64,000 nucleotides of DNA from Gracilibacillus suaedae (GTDB taxonomy: Bacteria; Bacillota; Bacilli; Bacillales; Amphibacillaceae), in the NCBI RefSeq assembly GCF_017599345.1, contig NZ_JAGFVL010000046.1, positions 1-64,000 of the forward strand. Direction: 5' to 3'. The notes beneath the pieces were generated by a model. It searched no databases. It was not told the origin of the DNA and saw only the letters and a program-made list of their open reading frames with translations. The position numbers and the translations under genes were made by a program. Positions 52,172 to 61,764 of the stretch are shown piece by piece; within the stretch, counting starts at the first letter, position 1; each line of letters begins with the position of its first letter.

Positions 52172-52554
52172 GATACATACTGCGAACTAGTAAGAATTTG
52201 TGGAGTGAGGCTTTCTTCCATTCTGATTAATAATGAGTGCTAACATACGCTCTGGCAGAATACAGCGCTATATTTGGTGTTCTGAATTAGGATTGGAAAG
52301 AATTACTGGGAATATATACGCTGGCTTTCCTCTCTTTTTTCCAGAACACTATTCAAAGCTGCGGAAAAATGCGACACTCCTGGGGGAACAGCGCGAGCCG
52401 AAGATCCACTTTGCAAAGTGATTTTCTTTGCAAAGTTAGCTGAGGCCGTGCCCCCGGAAAGGGAGTATTTTTCCGCAGCGATGGTTATGCACTCATCAAG
52501 AAAAGAGTGGAAGAAAGCATACCTATGTACACGTTACTTCGCAGTTTATGTATA
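52172..52554. repeat. Long palindromic MITE-like element, copy 3 with internal insertion
   Basis: About 383 bases between spoIVFA and minD. Ends: GATACATACTGCGAACTAG on the left and, in reverse complement, TATACATAAACTGCGAAGTAAC on the right. It is about 100 bases longer than copies 1 and 2. Between about 52260 and 52360 there is a stretch absent from the others, after which a near-duplicate inner hairpin follows (GCTGCGGAAAAAT to CTCCTGGGGG, then GAGGCCGTGCCCCCGG to TTTTTCCGCAGC). The inner hairpin resembles that of the element at 43982. No open frame. Confidence 0.8.
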
Positions 52555-52583
52555 ATATGTTATGGAACTGACCGGAAAATGAT

Positions 52584-52624
52584 GTTAAAAAAGAGTTTAC
52601 CTGCTATCAGGTAAACTCTTTAGT
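52584..52624 (-). terminator. minCD terminator
   Basis: On the minus strand AGAGTTTACCTGATAGCAGGTAAACTCTTTTTT is a near-perfect hairpin with T-run, just after the minD stop. Confidence 0.88.
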
Positions 52625-52629
52625 CTAGG

Positions 52630-53427
52630 TTATTTTTTTATTCCGAATGCTTTTTTTACTTTGTCTAAGAATGATACTTTTTCCTCTAACGAGAGTAGTG
52701 GAACTGATTCGCCTAAGATTCTTCTTGCAATATTACGGTAGGCGATAGAAGCTCGTGTATTAGGTTGAAAAGCAACAGGTTCGCCATGATTAGATGCTTT
52801 AATCACATCGTCATCATCTGCAACTATGCCTAATAAATCTATTGACAATACTTGGATTATCTCATCGACGTCTAGCATATCGCCATTTTTGATCATATGG
52901 TTGCGGATACGATTAATGATTAAATGAGGAGGTTCCATATCCTCTTGTTCTAATAAACCAATTATGCGATCAGCATCCCTTACACTTGATTTCTCAGGAG
53001 TTGTCACGACAATCGATTTATCAGCGCCAGCCACCGCATTACGATAACCTTGCTCAATACCTGCCGGGCAATCAATTAGTATGTAATCATAATCCGGCTT
53101 CAATTCTTCAATGATTTGCACCATACCTTCAGGAGTTAGTGCCGATTTATCACTTGTTTGTGCAGCAGGTAATAGATATAGACAGTCAAAGCGCTTGTCT
53201 TTGATTAACGCCTGAGAAATTTTACATCTTTTTTCCAGAACATCCACAATATCATAAATGATACGATTTTCAAGCCCCATAATAACATCTAAATTTCGCA
53301 GTCCGATATCTGTATCTATTAAACATACTTTTTTATCTAGCAATGCTAATGAAGTTCCTAGATTTGCCGTAGTTGTCGTTTTACCGACACCACCTTTACC
53401 AGAAGTAATAACGATAGCTTCACCCAT
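52630..53427 (-). CDS. minD: Septum-site determining ATPase MinD
   Basis: A membrane-associated ParA-like ATPase that positions MinC away from midcell. The protein is 265 residues. The deviant Walker A GKGGVGKTTT is present near residue 9. Switch residues follow in CLIDTDIGLRNLDV and LIDCPAGIEQG. The C-terminal amphipathic membrane helix is KVSFLDKVKKAFG. It overlaps the end of minC by 8 bases and is the last gene of mreBCD-minCD. Strong terminator after it. Confidence 0.97.
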   Translation of the reverse strand: MGEAIVITSGKGGVGKTTTTANLGTSLALLDKKVCLIDTDIGLRNLDVIMGLENRIIYDIVDVLEKRCKISQALIKDKRFDCLYLLPAAQTSDKSALTPEGMVQIIEELKPDYDYILIDCPAGIEQGYRNAVAGADKSIVVTTPEKSSVRDADRIIGLLEQEDMEPPHLIINRIRNHMIKNGDMLDVDEIIQVLSIDLLGIVADDDDVIKASNHGEPVAFQPNTRASIAYRNIARRILGESVPLLSLEEKVSFLDKVKKAFGIKK

Positions 53428-54103
53428 TCATAACTCTCCTTTCAAAAGCATTTAAGTCTGGACGCGATCTTGCAATAGTACTGATACGGTCCATTACAAT
53501 TTGTTCACCCTTTGAATCAATAAAGCCACATTCCATAGGGACACCTTCCGAGTCAGCATCAGGTGACCTGCTAATTACTTCCGCTATCCGTAATTGACTA
53601 GGTGCCATATGTGCAGCAGCTATAACAGCATCTCTATTACCGTCTGCGCCAGCATGTGCAATTCCTCTTAAATTACCCATTACAAAAATATTCCCAGTTG
53701 CTATTATTTTACCGCCAGGGTTCACATCCCCAACTAATAATAAGTCACCATTAATCTCTAATACTTGTCCAGAACGAATAATCTTATTATGTAAATTGAC
53801 ATCTGTTTCTTCTTTCCATTGTAACGCTTCTTCTTTCAAAATAACATTTGAAGCTATTTTGTCTACAACTAACTTATTATGCTTGCGAATAAATTCTCGT
53901 AACGTTTGTTCTTGCTGATTCGTCACATAACGGTTTCCTAATTCAATTTTCACGGTGATCAACGGCTCATCCGCCGCCATATGTTTTGTAGAAAGTATTT
54001 CTTCCAATTCCTCGAGCAGCTCATTCCATGCACATTGATCATTCATAAAAAGGGTTAGACCATCTCTTGTTCCCTTTATTGTAATCCATTTATTTGATGC
54101 CAC
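53420..54103 (-). CDS. minC: Septum-site determining protein MinC
   Basis: Inhibits FtsZ polymerisation at unwanted sites. The protein is 227 residues. The N-terminal domain (about 1-100, variable) is followed by the beta-helix MinD-binding domain (about 110-210; SGQVLEINGDLLLVGDVNPGGKIIATGNIFVMGNLRGIAHAG), which is diagnostic. The likely start is GTG, with AGGGG about 10 bases before it; a TTG just upstream is an alternative. It is 37 bases after mreD. Confidence 0.95.
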   Translation of the reverse strand: MASNKWITIKGTRDGLTLFMNDQCAWNELLEELEEILSTKHMAADEPLITVKIELGNRYVTNQQEQTLREFIRKHNKLVVDKIASNVILKEEALQWKEETDVNLHNKIIRSGQVLEINGDLLLVGDVNPGGKIIATGNIFVMGNLRGIAHAGADGNRDAVIAAAHMAPSQLRIAEVISRSPDADSEGVPMECGFIDSKGEQIVMDRISTIARSRPDLNAFERRVMNG

Positions 54104-54139
54104 TTCAATTCAACCCCTTAAAACATTCACTAACCGTTA

Positions 54140-54679
54140 TCAATCTGCTCGCTCAAACTTAATATATGACCATTTTGTTAATTTTTTTGCAAAGATTAGA
54201 TAAATTAGCAAGCCAAATAGTATATTCCATATACTTGTCGGAATCAACCTGTTTTGCCAGTACATACTCCAACTTTGTACATGTACTTGAATAATATTAT
54301 AAAGGAAAAAGATCAAAATGTCTGTAACCACAACTCCTACTGTGGTCATCAATAACGCAATCACAAAATTCGACTGCAAAATCTTCATTAATACTCTTGC
54401 TGCGTATAATACTGCTGTATAAGCAAATACATAGACACCAATCACATCCGTATACACAATATCGTTAATTAAGCTAAATATAATCGAAAGTGCAATAGCA
54501 TAATATGTAGATTCTTTTTCAAAAAAGATCGTGACATATAACAGGAATATAAAAAGAAAATGTGATACATTTATCCATTCATCTTTCAGAAATGGCAGAG
54601 AAATTTGAGCCAACGAACCTTCCAGTATCACCAATAAAAAGGAGATGAGAGCAATAAGAAAAGGGATCATCCGTTTCAT
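54140..54679 (-). CDS. mreD: Rod shape-determining protein MreD
   Basis: An integral membrane protein of the elongasome, 179 residues with five or six hydrophobic helices. Sequence identity in MreD is low across genera, so the assignment rests on length, topology, and position directly after mreC in mreBCD. The start ATG overlaps the mreC stop (ATGA), with a GGAGGATGAATC ribosome binding site. Confidence 0.92.
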   Translation of the reverse strand: MKRMIPFLIALISFLLVILEGSLAQISLPFLKDEWINVSHFLFIFLLYVTIFFEKESTYYAIALSIIFSLINDIVYTDVIGVYVFAYTAVLYAARVLMKILQSNFVIALLMTTVGVVVTDILIFFLYNIIQVHVQSWSMYWQNRLIPTSIWNILFGLLIYLIFAKKLTKWSYIKFERAD

Positions 54680-55572
54680 GATTCATCCTCCTCTGTTTGC
54701 TCTTCTACTTCTTCTATTTCATCTACTGTTGTCATCGAACGATCGATGACAATAACATGATTTAAATCCTCCAAATCAGCTGAAGGTTTTACATGGGCTA
54801 TACTTGTTAATTCATAACGATCAGCTTCTACATCAACAACTTCACCAATTTCAAGGCCTTTTGGAAAGACTCCACCAAGTCCTGAAGAAAATACATATTG
54901 ACCTTCTTCTAAATTCCCGTCATTATCATTCATTTCTAACAGTAGTAATTCTGATTCTTCATCATAGCCGACAATGAACCCAGAATTATCTGTTTCTTTT
55001 TCTTCTTCAAATACATTTACTGAAATTCGATTGGTTCGGTCAAATCCGTTAAGCAATAATACAGTTGATGTAAAAGGGGAGCTCGTTTGTACTTTTCCAA
55101 TCATCCCTTTTCCTGTTATCACCGACATATTTGGCTGAACACCATCCTGTGTTCCTTTATTAATCGTGATTTGCTTAAACCATTGATCCTTGCTCCTTGC
55201 AACTACGGATGCCTGAATTGCTTCAAAATTTTGCAGAAAGTCTGACTCTGATTTATCCATAACTTCTTTTAATTCATCTATTTCTTTTGTCAGCTCTTGA
55301 TTTTCATATTCTAACTGTCTTATCTCGTCTAAACTTGATTTTAATTGTTGGTTTTCACGATAGACATTACGGATTTCTTTAATATTATTTGCAACTCCGG
55401 TTGTGAAAGAAATCGGCTTATTAATCACTTCCTGCGCCCAACCAACACTGTCATGGATAAAGTCTTCCATGATGGTCAGCTCCGTTCTTTCTCGTAAGGA
55501 AAAACCGATCAAACCAACAATGATAATTAACGAAATCATTAAAATAAACAGTCTTCTCTTTTTATAAAACAT
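54676..55572 (-). CDS. mreC: Rod shape-determining protein MreC
   Basis: A bitopic protein linking MreB to the cell-wall synthases. About 298 residues. A short basic N terminus and one membrane helix (RLFILMISLIIIVGLIGFS) are followed by a coiled coil (about 68-110, QLKSSLDEIRQLEYENQELTKEIDELKEVM) and the periplasmic-side beta domain (GTQDGVQPNMSVITGKGMIGKV, VFSSGLGGVFPKGLEIGEV). The acidic C-terminal tail (EIEEVEEQTEEDE) is unusual in its length but seen in related Bacilli. ATG at 55572 is preferred over 55575 for spacing from AAGGTG. Confidence 0.95.
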   Translation of the reverse strand: MFYKKRRLFILMISLIIIVGLIGFSLRERTELTIMEDFIHDSVGWAQEVINKPISFTTGVANNIKEIRNVYRENQQLKSSLDEIRQLEYENQELTKEIDELKEVMDKSESDFLQNFEAIQASVVARSKDQWFKQITINKGTQDGVQPNMSVITGKGMIGKVQTSSPFTSTVLLLNGFDRTNRISVNVFEEEKETDNSGFIVGYDEESELLLLEMNDNDGNLEEGQYVFSSGLGGVFPKGLEIGEVVDVEADRYELTSIAHVKPSADLEDLNHVIVIDRSMTTVDEIEEVEEQTEEDES

Positions 55573-55584
55573 CATAACACCTTC

Positions 55585-56625
55585 TTAATCTGATAAGCGC
55601 TGCACCCCTATATTTGGATGTGATCGAAAATGTTCGATATATTCCAAGGATTTCCCTGTACCGATTGCGACACTATCTAACGGTTCATCTGCAACAAATA
55701 CCGGCATTTTCGTTTCATCACTAATTACTTCATCTAGATCTTTTAAAAGTGCTCCCCCTCCGGATAACACAATACCTCTGTCCATAATATCAGCTGCAAG
55801 CTCTGGCGGCGTACTTTCTAAAGTATTCTTCACCGCTTCTACAATGGAATCTACTGTATCCTTTAATGCGGATGCAATTTCAGAAGCACTTACACTAATT
55901 GTTTTTGGTAATCCTGTCAATAAGTCACGTCCGCGAATATCCATTAGTTCCTTCTCAGATAAGGCTTTAGCAGATCCTATATCCATCTTTAATGATTCTG
56001 CTGTACGCTCACCAATCATCAGGTTATACGTTTTTTTGACATACTGAATGATTGCTTCATCCATGTCATCACCAGCAGTACGAATCGATCTACTTGTAAC
56101 GATACCACCAAGAGAAATAACCGCTACTTCAGTTGTTCCTCCACCAATATCTACAATCATACTACCAGTAGGTTCCCATACAGGTAAACCTGCACCAATG
56201 GCTGCAGCGAATGGCTCTGCAATTGGAAATGCATCCTTTGCACCTGCATGTTTCGTTGCATCAATTACAGCTCGTTCTTCTACCATTGTTATTCCTGATG
56301 GTACACATACCATTACATTAGGCTTTTTGGCAAAGCTAGATCTGTTTTTCTGTGCTAATTTAATATAATATTTCATCATCGCTGCAGTAGTATCATAATC
56401 TGCAATAACACCGTCTTTCATCGGTCTAATAACTTGAATATTACCGGGAGTACGACCAATCATATTCTTGGCATCACTACCAACTGCTTCAATATCACCT
56501 GTTGTCTTATTTATTGCTACAACGGAAGGCTCACGCACAACAATGCCTTTACCTTTGATGAATACTAATGTGTTTGCTGTACCTAAATCAATCCCTAAAT
56601 CTTGTGATAAATTAAATAATCCCAC
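55585..56625 (-). CDS. mreB: Rod shape-determining actin homologue MreB
   Basis: Cytoskeletal ATPase that guides lateral wall synthesis. About 346 residues. The actin phosphate-1 motif is [13 protein letters not shown], phosphate-2 is [21 protein letters not shown], and the adenosine motif is [14 protein letters not shown]. The frame is open from a TTG at 56643, but GAGG lies about 10 bases before a GTG at 56625, which gives the usual short MreB N terminus ([12 protein letters not shown]). It heads mreBCD-minCD. Confidence 0.96.
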   Translation of the reverse strand: MGLFNLSQDLGIDLGTANTLVFIKGKGIVVREPSVVAINKTTGDIEAVGSDAKNMIGRTPGNIQVIRPMKDGVIADYDTTAAMMKYYIKLAQKNRSSFAKKPNVMVCVPSGITMVEERAVIDATKHAGAKDAFPIAEPFAAAIGAGLPVWEPTGSMIVDIGGGTTEVAVISLGGIVTSRSIRTAGDDMDEAIIQYVKKTYNLMIGERTAESLKMDIGSAKALSEKELMDIRGRDLLTGLPKTISVSASEIASALKDTVDSIVEAVKNTLESTPPELAADIMDRGIVLSGGGALLKDLDEVISDETKMPVFVADEPLDSVAIGTGKSLEYIEHFRSHPNIGVQRLSD

Positions 56626-56726
56626 TCTTGTTCTTCCTCTCAACCATTATTATACAAAACATTCACTTCAATATTTTATGCTTTTATTGACTTTCAATCA
56701 AGAAATTATATTCTTTCATAATAATA

Positions 56727-56765
56727 AGCGCCTTTATACAAGCGATCTTGTATAAGGCGCTATAA
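56727..56765 (-). terminator. radC terminator
   Basis: On the minus strand GCGCCTTATACAAG pairs with CTTGTATAAAGGCGC, with a single bulge; the following tract TTATTATTAT is a moderate U-run. It separates radC from mreB. Confidence 0.7.
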
Positions 56766-56812
56766 AAGCTTGTTAATTCTATTATACTTAACTTTAACAA
56801 AAATAGATAGTG

Positions 56813-57502
56813 CTATAAGTACCCTTTTTCTTTTAATGAAATAAATTTGTGATCACCAATAATCAAATGATCCAAAAGTTCAATACCTATCATTTTTCCA
56901 CTCTCGCTTAACCGCTTGGTAACATGGATATCTTCCTGGGAAGGGGAGGGATCGCCTGAAGGATGATTATGTGCACAGATGATAGAAGCTGCAGATCTTT
57001 TAATTGCTTCGCGGAAAACTTCACGAGGATGGACAATGGAAGCATTCAAACTGCCAATGAAGATCGTTTGCCGGTGAATAACTTGATTTTTCGTGTTAAG
57101 AAAGATAGATACAAAATGTTCCTGTTTGAGACTGCTCATCTCTTCCATTACATAATTTGCACCATCTTCCGGACTTCTTATCACATACCTCTCCCTTTCT
57201 TTAAATTGTTGAATTCTTTTACCAAATTCTACAGCCGCCAGAATATTAACTCCTTTCACCTGACCAATACCTTTAATTTCGATTAATTCTTCAATCGTAA
57301 CGTCTTTTAGCATTCTTAATCCTTCAAAATGTTTTAGCACTTTTTCAGCTAATTGATGGACATTTTCCTTTTGAGTTCCTGAACCCAATAAGATTGCTAA
57401 CAATTCCTGGTTGGATAAATGATCTGGACCATGTTCCAATAGTCTTTCTCTTGGTCGGTCTTCTTTAGGTACTTCTTTCATTTTAATAGTAGGTATCTCC
57501 AA
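56813..57502 (-). CDS. radC: JAB/MPN-domain protein RadC
   Basis: A 229-residue protein. The N-terminal helix-hairpin-helix-like region (LLERGPDHLS-type LLEHGPDHLSNQELLAILLGSGTQKENV, IKGIGQVKGV) is followed by a JAB1/MPN metalloprotease-like domain. The metal motif is intact: EHFVSIFLNTKNQVI, then HNHPSGDPSPSQEDI. Its in vivo role is unsettled; the old name comes from a DNA-repair mutant now attributed to another gene. B. subtilis has maf between spoIIB and radC; here that gene is absent. The start ATG follows AGGAGG. Confidence 0.94.
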   Translation of the reverse strand: MEIPTIKMKEVPKEDRPRERLLEHGPDHLSNQELLAILLGSGTQKENVHQLAEKVLKHFEGLRMLKDVTIEELIEIKGIGQVKGVNILAAVEFGKRIQQFKERERYVIRSPEDGANYVMEEMSSLKQEHFVSIFLNTKNQVIHRQTIFIGSLNASIVHPREVFREAIKRSAASIICAHNHPSGDPSPSQEDIHVTKRLSESGKMIGIELLDHLIIGDHKFISLKEKGYL

Positions 57503-57587
57503 TGTATATTCCTCCTTTAAGCAATATCTATTATTTTAACGACAAGGAATATCATCAGCAAATAGCCATTTATAGATTTTCTAGCAC

Positions 57588-57642
57588 TAAAAATAACAAG
57601 TTTTGCGATTTTCGTTATAGGAAAAAGGCAAAACTTGCTACC
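57588..57642 (-). terminator. spoIIB terminator
   Basis: On the minus strand AGCAAGTTTTGC pairs with GCAAAACTTGTT around a 21-base loop, followed by TTATTTTT. The long loop lowers confidence. Confidence 0.6.
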
Positions 57643-57664
57643 TCTAGAATATGAAAAAACAAAA

Positions 57665-58576
57665 TTACTCATTTGCAATATTTTCATATTGATTTAATAT
57701 CTTTAATAAAGTTACTTGGGTGCCTTGTTCATCCTCTGCTGTTTTTACTGATTCTATCTCTTTACTTATTGCTTGGATTTCTTCAGATACACCGGATGGC
57801 TCATCAGCCAACCATTGATCAATCGCTGACTCGTCCATACTACCTTCAATCATTTGTTCCAATAGACCTTCTAAACCTGTAATCCATTCCTTTTCTGCTT
57901 CAGAAAGTGAAATGGAAACAGAATTGGTGTTCCATTCCTTCCCGCCATACAATTCATAACCACTAGGAAAAGCACTGCTTGTAAATTGCTTTGATGCTTC
58001 ATGTGTAGACTTCAAACCGACAAAAACATGAAAATTTTCATCTCGAGACCAAACCATGCTCTCTATTTGGTCTTCTTGTAACTCTTGAACTAATTGCTGT
58101 GCTGCATCCTCATTTGTAAACACTCCAGCCTGAGTAACGAAAAAATCAAAAGCATGGCTTTGAAAAACCTCTCCTTCTTGTGCATTGGCAGTAGTATTGT
58201 CTTCATCGTCTGACTGATCACTTGTAGCACTAACCGCTTGGTCATTAGAAGTATTTTGCTCAAACGCTACCTCTTCCGGGTCTAAATCCACAAAAATTTT
58301 CAACATCATAAACCCTAGAAAAGATCCTATTAATATAGCTGTACAAGCAGAAATAATGAATGATTTATACTTTGACCAAAAGGATGGCTTTTTAGAACGA
58401 TTAAATGCACTAGAGTCTGGTGTATATTTGCGTTTAAATACTTGATCATCATCCATCATTGGGTGATGATTTTCTCTGATGTAGTCTTCTAATGTGGATT
58501 GATTAGTCGAACCATGCTTAGTTGGACCGTTTTTAGTCTGGTTGATTTGGACAGAAATTTGCTTTTTATTATCCAC
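57665..58576 (-). CDS. spoIIB: Stage II sporulation protein B (SPOR domain)
   Basis: A bitopic protein that helps septal wall remodelling during engulfment. About 303 residues. A cytoplasmic N terminus with a basic-acidic mix (about 1-70) leads to one membrane helix (FIISACTAILIGSFLGFMML), a disordered acidic linker, and a SPOR-type domain (about 140-210; FFVTQAGVFTNEDAAQQLVQELQ, FHVFVGLK). A C-terminal helical region follows. The likely start is GTG at 58576 with GAGGG 6 bases before it. Identity rests on the SPOR domain and the comC-spoIIB-radC order. Confidence 0.82.
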   Translation of the reverse strand: MDNKKQISVQINQTKNGPTKHGSTNQSTLEDYIRENHHPMMDDDQVFKRKYTPDSSAFNRSKKPSFWSKYKSFIISACTAILIGSFLGFMMLKIFVDLDPEEVAFEQNTSNDQAVSATSDQSDDEDNTTANAQEGEVFQSHAFDFFVTQAGVFTNEDAAQQLVQELQEDQIESMVWSRDENFHVFVGLKSTHEASKQFTSSAFPSGYELYGGKEWNTNSVSISLSEAEKEWITGLEGLLEQMIEGSMDESAIDQWLADEPSGVSEEIQAISKEIESVKTAEDEQGTQVTLLKILNQYENIANE

Positions 58577-59002
58577 GGTAATCCCTCGTTTCAATTCCTT
58601 TTCTATCACCCTATCATATCTATTTTGAGATGTAAGACGACTTTTGTCAGTACTATCAAAAAGCGTTCATCAAAATGTGACAGATAGCATGAAAAAACGA
58701 GATAAACATTTAGTTGTCTCTCTACGTAGCAAAACGCCAAAGACACTCAAATTATCAAAGCTATGAACCCCACATTGCTATGCTAATTATGAAAGATAGT
58801 ACTTCTCAGTAGAAGCGAGAGTTTACTCTGTTTAATAACGAAAAAGAGAAGCGACATATGACTTACATATTTATTCAATTAAAATGAGCGTATTAGGATG
58901 GATTTTAGTAGGTGTTCAAGTGTAATAAATTGCTGAAATGACTCAATTGATGCACTATTCCTTTGATCTTTTTCTATATTATATCAACAAGATCTCACAC
59001 TA
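58577..59002. other. Intergenic region between comC and spoIIB
   Basis: About 430 AT-rich bases. A short inverted pair, AGTACTATC (near 58651) and GATAGTACT (near 58796), lies 150 bases apart. No gene, repeat family member or confident promoter is seen. Confidence 0.4.
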
Positions 59003-59761
59003 TCACCAAATCAAATTAAAATAGACTTCCATAAAATTATCACCAAAAAGAAACGATATGATTGCACCAGCAATAATCGCTGGACCAAATGGAATTTTCT
59101 GATTTGCTTTAAATCCATTCTTTAAAATAAGAAACATGCTAGAAAATAAACCAATAACTATTGCCATAAAAAAAGCAAGTAATATGGAAGGAAAACCTAG
59201 TATGATGCCTAACAACCCTAGTAATTTCATATCTCCTCCACCCATTCCGCCTCTGCTGACAACAATAATAAGTGCAATAAGACTGTATCCTGCTATTGCA
59301 CCAGTTATACTAGCCCACCATGGTTCAAGAGGCTGAACAACTCGAAATAACATAAATATAGGCAGAAAGCATAGTATAATACTATTAGGGATAATCATAA
59401 AACAAAGGTCTGCTACGAGAACAATGGAGAATAAGCTAATTAAACTGAATGTTATCCATAAATCTAAAGATAATCCTAAATGCAAATAGCTAAATAGAAA
59501 GCCTATCGCTGTAATTCCTTCTACAACTGGATAGAGAGGAGAAATAGACCGCTGACAATGGCGACATTTCCCCTTTTGCATGATATAGGAAAGGATAGGT
59601 ATTAATTCAAACCATCTTAATTTGTGGTTACATGCAGGACATACCGATCGAGATGAAGATAAAAATATTTTTTGTGGAATTCTAAGACCTACCACATTAT
59701 AAAAAGAACCTAAAACTAATCCAAATATAAAACTTAATACACTATAAAATAATATCATCAT
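59003..59761 (-). CDS. comC: Type 4 prepilin-like leader peptidase ComC
   Basis: Cleaves and N-methylates the ComG pseudopilins for DNA uptake. The protein is 252 residues with about seven membrane helices. The N-terminal domain has paired cysteines (SVCPACNHKLRW and KGKCRHCQRSIS). The catalytic aspartates are in VLVADLCFMIIPN and in the GGGD motif (GGMGGGDMKLLG). The gene is intact, so competence pilus processing is possible. No perfect ComK box pair (AAAA-N5-TTTT) is seen upstream, which leaves its regulation open. Confidence 0.93.
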   Translation of the reverse strand: MMILFYSVLSFIFGLVLGSFYNVVGLRIPQKIFLSSSRSVCPACNHKLRWFELIPILSYIMQKGKCRHCQRSISPLYPVVEGITAIGFLFSYLHLGLSLDLWITFSLISLFSIVLVADLCFMIIPNSIILCFLPIFMLFRVVQPLEPWWASITGAIAGYSLIALIIVVSRGGMGGGDMKLLGLLGIILGFPSILLAFFMAIVIGLFSSMFLILKNGFKANQKIPFGPAIIAGAIISFLFGDNFMEVYFNLIW

Positions 59762-60098
59762 TCATTAGCTCCTATTTTAAAATAAGTGCAAATTACTACA
59801 ATTGCTGTAATTCACTTAATCCTTTGGATCTTTATTCTTCATGAAGTAAAAAAATGATATCTATCGTTTTTTCATTATTTCAAAGTGATAGGTTTAGCAA
59901 CTTTGAGAGAGTTTAAAAGTAGAATTAAGGTAGGCAAAAGAATAAATAAGGTAGGGAGAGGAACATCAATGAAGTAAGCATTTCATTTTGAAATGTTTGA
60001 TGAATATCGATTCCCTCTTCCATCATACAGTTGGGGTATTATGAAACTCATTATACTTGCTTCATGGATAAAGAACAATACTATTTTTGTACAAGCCT
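59762..60098. other. Intergenic region between folC and comC
   Basis: About 340 AT-rich bases. An imperfect 22-base palindrome AATTACTACAATTGCTGTAATT lies at about 59791-59813. No gene or confident terminator is visible. Confidence 0.4.
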
Positions 60099-61352
60099 TT
60101 ACTGTCTAACTATTTTTTTAGTGAATTCAACAAAATGAAGTGAGCCTGTAATCAGTATCAGATCATTTGGATTACTAGTAGCTAATAGTTTATTGAGTGC
60201 TTCTTGAACTTCATCTATATAAGGGATATCATTGAGAGCCTCTTCTTCAGATAATGCTCTTGGATGATCGAAGGTGGTCATAACAATCTCGTCTGTGAGC
60301 TTTGTTAATTCCTTCAACATCATAGTAATCTCTTTATCACGAAAGGCACTAAATAAGACTTTGATACGTCCTTTCGTATTTTCTTGTTGGATCGTTTCTA
60401 CTAACTTGTTAACACTTTGGACATTATGCGCACCATCTGCAATAATCTTTGGATATTCTTTAATGATTTCCATTCGGTTGGGTAGTTTTGCACGAGACAA
60501 CGCTTTTTTCATCGCTATGTCATCGATAATAAATCCATTAGCCTGTAATAGATGCAGCGCTTGGATAGCTAACGAAGCATTCATCATTTGATGACGTCCT
60601 TTCATCGAAAGATCAATAACGTATGACTTAGAGCCATTATTCCAGCGAGAATGGTTCATATCTATTTCCTCAGTCCAAAACTCTTTACCATATTGATATA
60701 AGGGCGCATTTTGTTTACAAGCTTCTTCTTTCACGACTTGTAAAGCTTCATTAACTAAATCACCAGATATAACTGGTACCATTTCCTTGATAATTCCCGC
60801 TTTATGAGCGGCAATGTCTTTTAGGGTATTACCTAGAAAGCTTGTATGATCAAATGCAATTGTTGTAATAATTGTTAGGAGCGGCTCAACTCTATTGGTT
60901 ATGTCCTCCCGACCTCCCATAGCAGTTTCGATCACAGCAATATCGATATTACCTTGGAGAAATAATAATGTGATGATCATTAATATCTCGTATTCAGATG
61001 GGGCTAAGTTTTGTTGATCCATTTCTTCAATAATCGGCAAAAGCGGATGAAGAATATCAATAAATTCCTGAACTGTAATAGATCGATTGTTAATCGCAAT
61101 ATGATCCAGAATCGTAGGTAGACCTGGTGACTGAAACGTCCCGATAGTGTATCCACTCTCCATTAACACTTCTTTTAAATAGGTCAAGGTCGAACCCTTC
61201 CCATTTGTACCAGCAATATGGATTGTAGGTATTGACTTTTGCGGATGATTCACTTTTTCCAATAAAAAATCCAACCGCTCCAATCCAGGCTTTATTCCTA
61301 ACGTTCGTCTTGATGCAAAAAAATCTTCCAAATCCTGTACAGATTCCATCAT
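60099..61352 (-). CDS. folC: Folylpolyglutamate synthase / dihydrofolate synthase
   Basis: Adds glutamate to dihydropteroate and to folates. The protein is 417 residues when started at 61352. Mur-ligase fold motifs are seen: P-loop HIAGTNGKGSTLTYL, omega-loop-type SPGLPTILDHIAIN, VIETAMGGREDITN, FDHTSFLGNTLKDIAAHKAGI and DGAHN. The frame is open from 61382, but AAAGGA lies about 10 bases before the ATG at 61352. It lies downstream of valS, as in B. subtilis, but with a terminator and about 380 bases between. Confidence 0.95.
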   Translation of the reverse strand: MMESVQDLEDFFASRRTLGIKPGLERLDFLLEKVNHPQKSIPTIHIAGTNGKGSTLTYLKEVLMESGYTIGTFQSPGLPTILDHIAINNRSITVQEFIDILHPLLPIIEEMDQQNLAPSEYEILMIITLLFLQGNIDIAVIETAMGGREDITNRVEPLLTIITTIAFDHTSFLGNTLKDIAAHKAGIIKEMVPVISGDLVNEALQVVKEEACKQNAPLYQYGKEFWTEEIDMNHSRWNNGSKSYVIDLSMKGRHQMMNASLAIQALHLLQANGFIIDDIAMKKALSRAKLPNRMEIIKEYPKIIADGAHNVQSVNKLVETIQQENTKGRIKVLFSAFRDKEITMMLKELTKLTDEIVMTTFDHPRALSEEEALNDIPYIDEVQEALNKLLATSNPNDLILITGSLHFVEFTKKIVRQ

Positions 61353-61382
61353 AAAATCAACATCCTTTATATTATTTAACAA

Positions 61383-61728
61383 AAGTAGAGCAAAATAGTG
61401 AACTAATATTGGTTGGGCGACATTAAATCCCTTTTTTGTCTCTTTTCAGCTTTATTTCCGATGAATAGCTGAATAGATGTAGATGTCTGAGAACATCCTA
61501 AAAATGCCATGTTTGTCACAAATAGCGGAAGAAATGTCCGGCCTGAACGAGTCTAAGCAATAATTCTAATTCAATTCCTTGTCTATGTTTTTTCACAGAT
61601 TATATATTTTATCACGGTGCTAAACGTCTGTTGGACCCCCACTTCCCCCTTCAAGTAACACAACAGATGCTAACAGTTGGGGTTAACCCCTCACTTGATC
61701 ATAGTCTCACTTTATATTCTTATGATTG
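61383..61728. other. Intergenic region between valS and folC, with internal direct repeat
   Basis: No gene. Between about 61621 and 61702 the minus strand has AGTGAGGGGTTAAC followed by CAACTGTTAGCATCTGTTG, and then a second, shorter version AGTGGGGGTCCAACAGACGTTTAGCACC, so a unit seems duplicated. GGGG/CCCC tracts could form hairpins. The folC promoter must also lie here. Confidence 0.45.
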
Positions 61729-61760
61729 TGAAAAAGAGGCTGCCATTGACAGCCTCTGCT
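61729..61760 (-). terminator. valS terminator
   Basis: On the minus strand GAGGCTGTCAATGGCAGCCTC forms a strong hairpin followed by five T, just after the valS stop. Confidence 0.88.
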
Positions 61761-61764
61761 TTGG

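Noticed and set aside
59003-60098. ComK binding site upstream of comC
   Set aside because: AT-rich tracts are present but no AAAA-N5-TTTT pair with proper spacing was found.
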